Shown: one piece after another, positions 14,970 to 18,521 of the stretch
How positions within the stretch are numbered: the first letter of the stretch is position 1
Layout: each line of letters starts with the position of its first letter
Source of the DNA: JASHVB01 sp049522565
GTDB taxonomy: Bacteria > Pseudomonadota > Alphaproteobacteria > Acetobacterales > Acetobacteraceae
Assembly: GCA_049522565.1 (NCBI GenBank)
Contig: JBEKNT010000096.1
Coordinates: forward strand, 1-18,521
DNA: 18,521 bases
Reading direction: 5' to 3'
Made by a program: the position numbers and the translations under genes
The notes under the pieces: model-generated
Database searches by the model: none
What the model was told of the DNA's origin: nothing
The model's input: only the letters and a program-made list of their open reading frames with translations

Positions 14970-16040
14970 ATGCCTATCCGCACCGTCCTGCTCCGCGCGC
15001 TGGCGATCGCCGCGCTGCGCCTGCTGGCGCCGACCGCCCACGCCGCCGACTACCCCCCACCGCAGCAGGCGGACTGGATCGCGCACGACTTCCGCTTCCA
15101 CACCGGCGAGGTCATGCACGACCTGCGACTCCACTACACGACGGTTGGTGCCCGCGACGGCGAGCCGGTGCTGATCATCCACGGCACCGCCGGTTCCGGC
15201 ACCGGCATGCTGACGCCTGCCTTCGCGGGGGAATTGTTCGGGCCGGGGCAGGCGCTCGACGCGCGCAAATACTTCATCATCCTGCCGGACACGCTCGGCG
15301 CCGGAAAATCCGCCAAGCCGTCCGACGGGCTGCGAGGGAAATTCCCGCACTACGACTACGATGACATGGTGCTGGCGGAATACCGGCTGGTCACCGAGGG
15401 CCTCGGCCTCCACCATCTGCGGCTGGTGCTCGGCAACTCGATGGGCGGAATGCATTCCTGGCTCTGGGGCGTGACGTATCCCGGTTTTGCCGACGCGCTG
15501 GTGCCAATGGCGTCGCAGCCCACCGCGATGGCGGCGCGCAACTGGATGCTGCGGCGGCTGATGATCGAGACCGTCCGGCAAGATCCTGCCTACGACAACG
15601 GCAACTACACGCAGCAGCCGCGGTCGCTGCGTTACGCCGCGGTGTTCTATGCCACCGCGACGAATGGCGGCACGCTGGCGTATCAGAGCCTCGCCCCAAC
15701 GACCGCGAAGGCGGACGCGTTGGTGGACGAGCGGTTGGCGGCGCCGTTCACCGCGGATGCCAACGACTGGCTCTACCAATGGGACGCCTCGCGCGACTAC
15801 GATCCCGCGGGGAAACTCGATCGGATCAGCGCCGCGGTGCTGGCGATCAACGGCGCGGACGACGAACGCAACCCGCCGGAGACCGGTGTGACGCAGCGCG
15901 CGATGCAACTTGTGAAAAACGCCAGGCTGTATTTGATTCCGGCCAGCGCGGAGACCCGCGGACACGGCACGCCGGGGATGGCACGGTTTTGGCAGCAGCA
16001 GCTTGCGGCGTTCCTGAAGCACGTGCCGCGGCACGATTGA
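14970..16040 (+). CDS. Secreted alpha/beta hydrolase, homoserine O-acetyltransferase (MetX)-like fold
   Basis: A 356-aa hydrolase with a Sec signal peptide (MPIRTVLLRALAIAALRLLA, cleavage near AHA25). The MetX-type fold is seen in HGTAGSGTGM (71-80), DTLGAGKSAKPSDG (107-120) and the nucleophile elbow GNSMGGM (155-161, Ser157). The acid is D297 or D298 in INGADDERNP and the His is H332 in RGHGTPG. Biosynthetic MetX is cytoplasmic, so a signal peptide argues for a different, exported hydrolase. GGAGGAG lies 5 nt upstream of the ATG at 14970, a strong start signal. It follows the dehalogenase on the same strand after 140 bp and is closed by a hairpin repeat. Confidence 0.92.
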   Translation: MPIRTVLLRALAIAALRLLAPTAHAADYPPPQQADWIAHDFRFHTGEVMHDLRLHYTTVGARDGEPVLIIHGTAGSGTGMLTPAFAGELFGPGQALDARKYFIILPDTLGAGKSAKPSDGLRGKFPHYDYDDMVLAEYRLVTEGLGLHHLRLVLGNSMGGMHSWLWGVTYPGFADALVPMASQPTAMAARNWMLRRLMIETVRQDPAYDNGNYTQQPRSLRYAAVFYATATNGGTLAYQSLAPTTAKADALVDERLAAPFTADANDWLYQWDASRDYDPAGKLDRISAAVLAINGADDERNPPETGVTQRAMQLVKNARLYLIPASAETRGHGTPGMARFWQQQLAAFLKHVPRHD

Positions 16041-16043
16041 GCG

Positions 16044-16074
16044 AACCTCTCCCGCGCGCAGCGCGGTAGAGGTT
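16044..16074. repeat. Hairpin repeat between convergent hydrolase and DUF6166 gene
   Basis: Arms AACCTCTCCCGCGC (16044-16057) and GCGCGGTAGAGGTT (16061-16074), one mismatch, loop GCA. It begins three bases after the hydrolase stop and includes two bases of the DUF6166 stop codon. A drifted member of the CCTCTCCCGC family. Confidence 0.85.
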
Positions 16075-16360
16075 ATTTGGGCAGCGCCGCGTCGATCTCG
16101 GCGCTGGTCAGCACCCATGCGTTGTCCAGTTCGGCGACCACGCTGCGCATGAATTCCTCCGTCAGCGTCAGGGCGCGTTGCGGATCGCCGAGGTGGTCTG
16201 CGAGCAATGCCAGCGCCAATTGCCGTGGGCCGTCGCCTTCATAGGTCCATTCGAATCCCATGCGGCTGAACTGCTTGATATCGAATCGCGGATCGAGCAA
16301 TGCGCCATCCACCGTGACCACCGCGCCGTCCAGGCTGCGGCCACCTTCATAGATCTTCAT
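16073..16360 (-). CDS. DUF6166 domain protein, 95 aa
   Basis: A small soluble protein (MKIYEGGRSLDGAVVTVDGA...). The arrangement KIYEGxR...VTVDGxxLDPRxDIKxFSxxGFEWTYEGDGPRQLALALLADHLGD, then TLTEEFMRSVVAELDNAWVLT, is the pattern of DUF6166, a family with no assigned function. No membrane segment or signal peptide. Its ATG (16360-16358) overlaps the stop of the alcohol dehydrogenase gene as ATGA, so it is probably translated together with that enzyme, which suggests a functional link. Its TAA stop runs into the hairpin of the convergent junction. Confidence 0.85.
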   Translation of the reverse strand: MKIYEGGRSLDGAVVTVDGALLDPRFDIKQFSRMGFEWTYEGDGPRQLALALLADHLGDPQRALTLTEEFMRSVVAELDNAWVLTSAEIDAALPK

Positions 16361-17457
16361 GCGAACATCACCACGCTGCGCACCGTCTCGCCGCGTTTCA
16401 GCGCGGCAAAGCCGTCATTGATCGCCGCCAACCCAATCCGCGCCGAGATCATTTCGTCCAGTTTCAGCCGGCCTTCCAGATAGGCGCGCGCCAGCAACGG
16501 AAAATCCCGTTGTGGCCGGGCGCCGCCATAGGAGCTGCGGGTGATCCGCTTCTCCTGCATCAGGCTGCCCCAGCGGAACGCCACCTCCCGCTGCGCTGCC
16601 ACCTTGCCGAGCCAGACTACCTGGCCGCCCGGTCGCACCGCCTCGACCGACAGGCGGAAACTTGCCGGGACGCCGGCCGCCTCGATCACCACGTCGGCAC
16701 CGCGATCCTGCGACAGCACGCGCGCGACATCGGCCCCTTCGTCCGGTTCGACGGCATGGGTGGCGCCGAGTTGCTGCGCCAGCAGGCGCCGCGCCGGATT
16801 GGGATCCACCGCGACGATCGCGCTGGCGCCCGCGAGCACGCAGCCCTGCACCGCGGACAGCCCGACCGCGCCGCAACCGATCACCATCGCCACGTCGCCC
16901 CAGCGCAGCGCGGCGATGCGCGTCGCGGCGCCGACGCCGGTCATCACGCCGCAGCCGAGCAATGCCGCGCGGTCGAACGGCATCGCGTCGGGCACCCGCA
17001 CCGCGCTGGCCGCCGGCACGATGCAATATTCCGCGAAGCTGCCGAGATACATCAACTGGTGCACCGGCACCGCGTCGCAGGACAGCCGCGGCTTGCCGTC
17101 AAAGTGGAACGCCTTCGGTGCATTGGCGAGGAACTGCCGGCACAGGATCGGCTGCGCCCGTTCGCAATAGAAGCACGCGCCGCAATGCGGATTCCATGAC
17201 AGCACGACGCGGTCGCCCGGCGTCAGGTCGCTGACGCCCTGGCCAACTTCGGCAACCTCGCCAGCCGCCTCATGCCCGAGCACAGCGGGCAGCGCGACGG
17301 GCAGGGATCCTTCGATTGCCTCCAGGTCGGTGTGGCACAGGCTGGCGGCACGCACGCGCACCAACACGTCACCGGGAGACAGCGGCCCGACTTCCACCGT
17401 CTCGATCGTCATCGGCGCGCCGGTCTGGCGCAACACCGCGGCTTTGGCGTTTGGCAT
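16357..17457 (-). CDS. Zinc-dependent alcohol dehydrogenase (MDR family), 366 aa
   Basis: A medium-chain dehydrogenase/reductase. Catalytic zinc ligands C41 (SLCHTD), H62 (LGHEAAG) and C169 (LLGCGVMTG) are present, as are all four structural-zinc cysteines C92, C95, C98 and C106 (HCGACFYCERAQPILC). The NAD-binding Rossmann motif is GCGAVG (194-199), with D218 at the end of strand 2 favouring NAD. The overall layout resembles class III/S-(hydroxymethyl)glutathione-dehydrogenase-like and aryl-alcohol-dehydrogenase enzymes, so substrate is open. The ATG at 17457 has GGGAGGA about ten bases upstream. It heads a two-gene unit with the coupled DUF6166 gene and diverges from the small secreted protein across 156 bp. 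Confidence 0.94.
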   Translation of the reverse strand: MPNAKAAVLRQTGAPMTIETVEVGPLSPGDVLVRVRAASLCHTDLEAIEGSLPVALPAVLGHEAAGEVAEVGQGVSDLTPGDRVVLSWNPHCGACFYCERAQPILCRQFLANAPKAFHFDGKPRLSCDAVPVHQLMYLGSFAEYCIVPAASAVRVPDAMPFDRAALLGCGVMTGVGAATRIAALRWGDVAMVIGCGAVGLSAVQGCVLAGASAIVAVDPNPARRLLAQQLGATHAVEPDEGADVARVLSQDRGADVVIEAAGVPASFRLSVEAVRPGGQVVWLGKVAAQREVAFRWGSLMQEKRITRSSYGGARPQRDFPLLARAYLEGRLKLDEMISARIGLAAINDGFAALKRGETVRSVVMFA

Positions 17458-17613
17458 ATCTGCGGTTTCCTCCCGGTCGTCACTATAGCACGGACACGAA
17501 GGCGCGAGGTTGCCTTCTACCACCATCCGACCACGCAGCCGTCAGGAACGTTTACCAAAACCGCATGGATGGAAAAGCGTTGAGGATTCGGCAACCAACA
17601 AGGGAGCATTGCG

Positions 17614-17916
17614 ATGCGTATCGGTTATACGGTGGCGGTGGCAGCGTTACTCGCGGGCACACCGGCCATGGCGCAGGTCATGATCGGCGGCGGCGACCCG
17701 GGTGCCGCGCAGCAGCACCAGTATCAGGCGGACCAGGACCGCGCGGCGGGACGGCAGACTATGGAAGCCGCCCACCAGGAGGCGGCGATGGGCAACTACG
17801 GCGCCGCGGAGCGCGATCGCGAAGCGGCCCACCAGGACTGGCATGCCGCGCATCATCAGGAGCACGACGCCGACCGCGACCGCAGCGGTGGCGTGAGTAT
17901 CCAGTTGGGCCACTGA
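17614..17916 (+). CDS. Small secreted His-rich helical protein, 100 aa
   Basis: A Sec signal peptide (MRIGYTVAVAALLAGTPAMA, cleavage after residue 20) is followed by about 80 residues of strongly Gln/Ala/His/Asp-rich sequence predicted to be helical. EAAHQ occurs twice (51-55 and 70-74), and histidines are concentrated in WHAAHHQEHD (76-85); eight His in total at 35, 54, 73, 77, 80, 81, 84 and 100. There is no known domain that I recognise. AAGGGAG lies seven bases upstream of the ATG, a strong start. Metal binding or periplasmic stress protection are possible but unproven. It converges on lolD with a hairpin repeat between. Confidence 0.88.
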   Translation: MRIGYTVAVAALLAGTPAMAQVMIGGGDPGAAQQHQYQADQDRAAGRQTMEAAHQEAAMGNYGAAERDREAAHQDWHAAHHQEHDADRDRSGGVSIQLGH

Positions 17917-17926
17917 CTTTAACCTG

Positions 17927-17953
17927 ACCTCTCCCGCCTGCGGCGGGAGAGGT
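17927..17953. repeat. Hairpin repeat between convergent small protein and lolD
   Basis: Perfect 12-bp arms ACCTCTCCCGCC (17927-17938) and GGCGGGAGAGGT (17942-17953), loop TGC. It directly abuts the lolD stop codon (17954-17956). Same family as the copies at 590, 2886, 7097, 8905 and 16044. Confidence 0.88.
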
Positions 17954-18521
17954 TCACGGGACCGCCTTGCCGTCGCGCAGCGTGATTGTGCGGTCCATTC
18001 GCGCGGCCAGATCCGGATTATGCGTGGCGATCAACGCGGCGAGGCGTTCGCGACGTACCGTCGCCAGCAGCTCTCCGAACACCACGTCCGCCGTGTGGAC
18101 ATCCAGGTTGCCGGTCGGCTCGTCGGCCAGCAGTACCTTGGGGGCGTTGGCCAAGGCCCGCGCAATGGCCACACGCTGTTGCTCGCCACCCGACAGCTTG
18201 CCTGGCAGATGATCTGCGCGCGGTCCCAACCCGAACACCGCCAGCAGCCCCATCGCGCGTTCCACCGCGGCGCGGCGCGACCGCCCGGCGATCATCTGCG
18301 GCAGTACCACGTTTTCCAACGCGGTGAACTCGCCCAGCAGATGGTGGAACTGGTAAACGAAGCCGATCGTGTCGCGACGGATGGCGGTGCGCGCTGCGTC
18401 CGGCAGCGTGCCGGCGTCGCGGCCTTCGACGAACACCGAGCCACCATCAGGGCGTTCCAGCAATCCGGCAAGGTGCAGCAACGTGGACTTGCCGGCGCCG
18501 GACGGTGCCATTAGCGCAACG
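17954..18521 (-). CDS. lolD: Lipoprotein-releasing ABC transporter ATPase LolD, partial
   Basis: The ATPase that powers release of lipoproteins from the inner membrane to LolA. The protein begins beyond the right edge; 189 codons are seen. Walker A GAGKST, the Q-loop segment FVYQFHHLLGEFTALENVVLP with the QFHHLL motif that is characteristic of LolD, ABC signature LSGGEQQRVAIARAL, Walker B KVLLADEPTGNLD and the H-loop ATHN are all intact. The frame continues upstream of the internal Met (VALMAPSGAGKST), so the N-terminus is missing through the window border and not through mutation. lolC/lolE would be expected upstream on the minus strand, outside the window. Confidence 0.94.
   Translation of the reverse strand, partial: VALMAPSGAGKSTLLHLAGLLERPDGGSVFVEGRDAGTLPDAARTAIRRDTIGFVYQFHHLLGEFTALENVVLPQMIAGRSRRAAVERAMGLLAVFGLGPRADHLPGKLSGGEQQRVAIARALANAPKVLLADEPTGNLDVHTADVVFGELLATVRRERLAALIATHNPDLAARMDRTITLRDGKAVP

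Noticed and set aside
14904..16118. Long minus-strand frame antisense to the MetX-like hydrolase
   Set aside because: Arg/Gln/Gly-rich shadow; the plus strand has a signal peptide, strong ribosome site and catalytic triad.

Overview
The window is 18.5 kb of very GC-rich DNA. Short intergenic gaps, heavy GCG/CCG codon use, ubiquinone genes (ubiA, coq7), a DsbB, a Lol-type ABC ATPase and outer-membrane-type lipoproteins all indicate a Gram-negative alphaproteobacterium. Acetobacteraceae or a close Rhodospirillales relative fits best, but this is inferred from protein style and no rRNA is present to confirm it.

Layout from left to right. (1) 54-344 is a small glycine-zipper lipoprotein on the minus strand, followed by a repeat-filled gap. 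(2) 682-2157 is a secreted DUF2125-like protein that meets, tail to tail with a 19-bp overlap, a minus-strand methyltransferase of the ETF-beta lysine methyltransferase type (2139-2777). (3) UbiA (2926-3825, minus) is separated by a 126-bp near-perfect palindrome from a plus-strand STAND/NB-ARC ATPase (4078-5595) with a DUF4062-like N-terminal domain. That ATPase has lost its C-terminal sensor region, and a segment with three copies of a short repeat follows it. (4) An MFS transporter (5874-7094) converges on coq7 (7126-7674), which is translationally coupled to dsbB (7671-8171). A GST gene (8271-8900) diverges from dsbB. (5) A lower-GC islet (about 9170-10316) carries a PEP-CTERM surface protein, has a perfect FNR/FixK-type box upstream, and abuts the remnant of a serine recombinase whose catalytic serine is replaced (10313-10450). 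(6) A septation-protein-A/YciB-like membrane protein (10570-11214). (7) A catabolic-looking region: a TauD/TfdA dioxygenase and an epoxide-hydrolase-like enzyme on minus, then a probable fluoroacetate dehalogenase and a secreted MetX-fold hydrolase on plus. (8) A zinc alcohol dehydrogenase translationally coupled to a DUF6166 protein (minus), a small secreted His-rich helical protein (plus), and LolD running off the right edge (minus).

The most striking genome-scale feature is a family of seven short hairpins with arms of the form ACCTCTCCCGC / GCGGGAGAGGT. They sit between genes, often exactly at convergent junctions where they touch stop codons. Other inverted-repeat families occur at 3864-3989, 11268-11342 and 13681-13790. 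No complete undescribed multi-gene system is evident. The best leads are the broken STAND gene with its repeat segment, the FNR-box/PEP-CTERM islet beside the recombinase remnant, the fluoroacetate dehalogenase with every known key residue, and the ADH-DUF6166 coupling.
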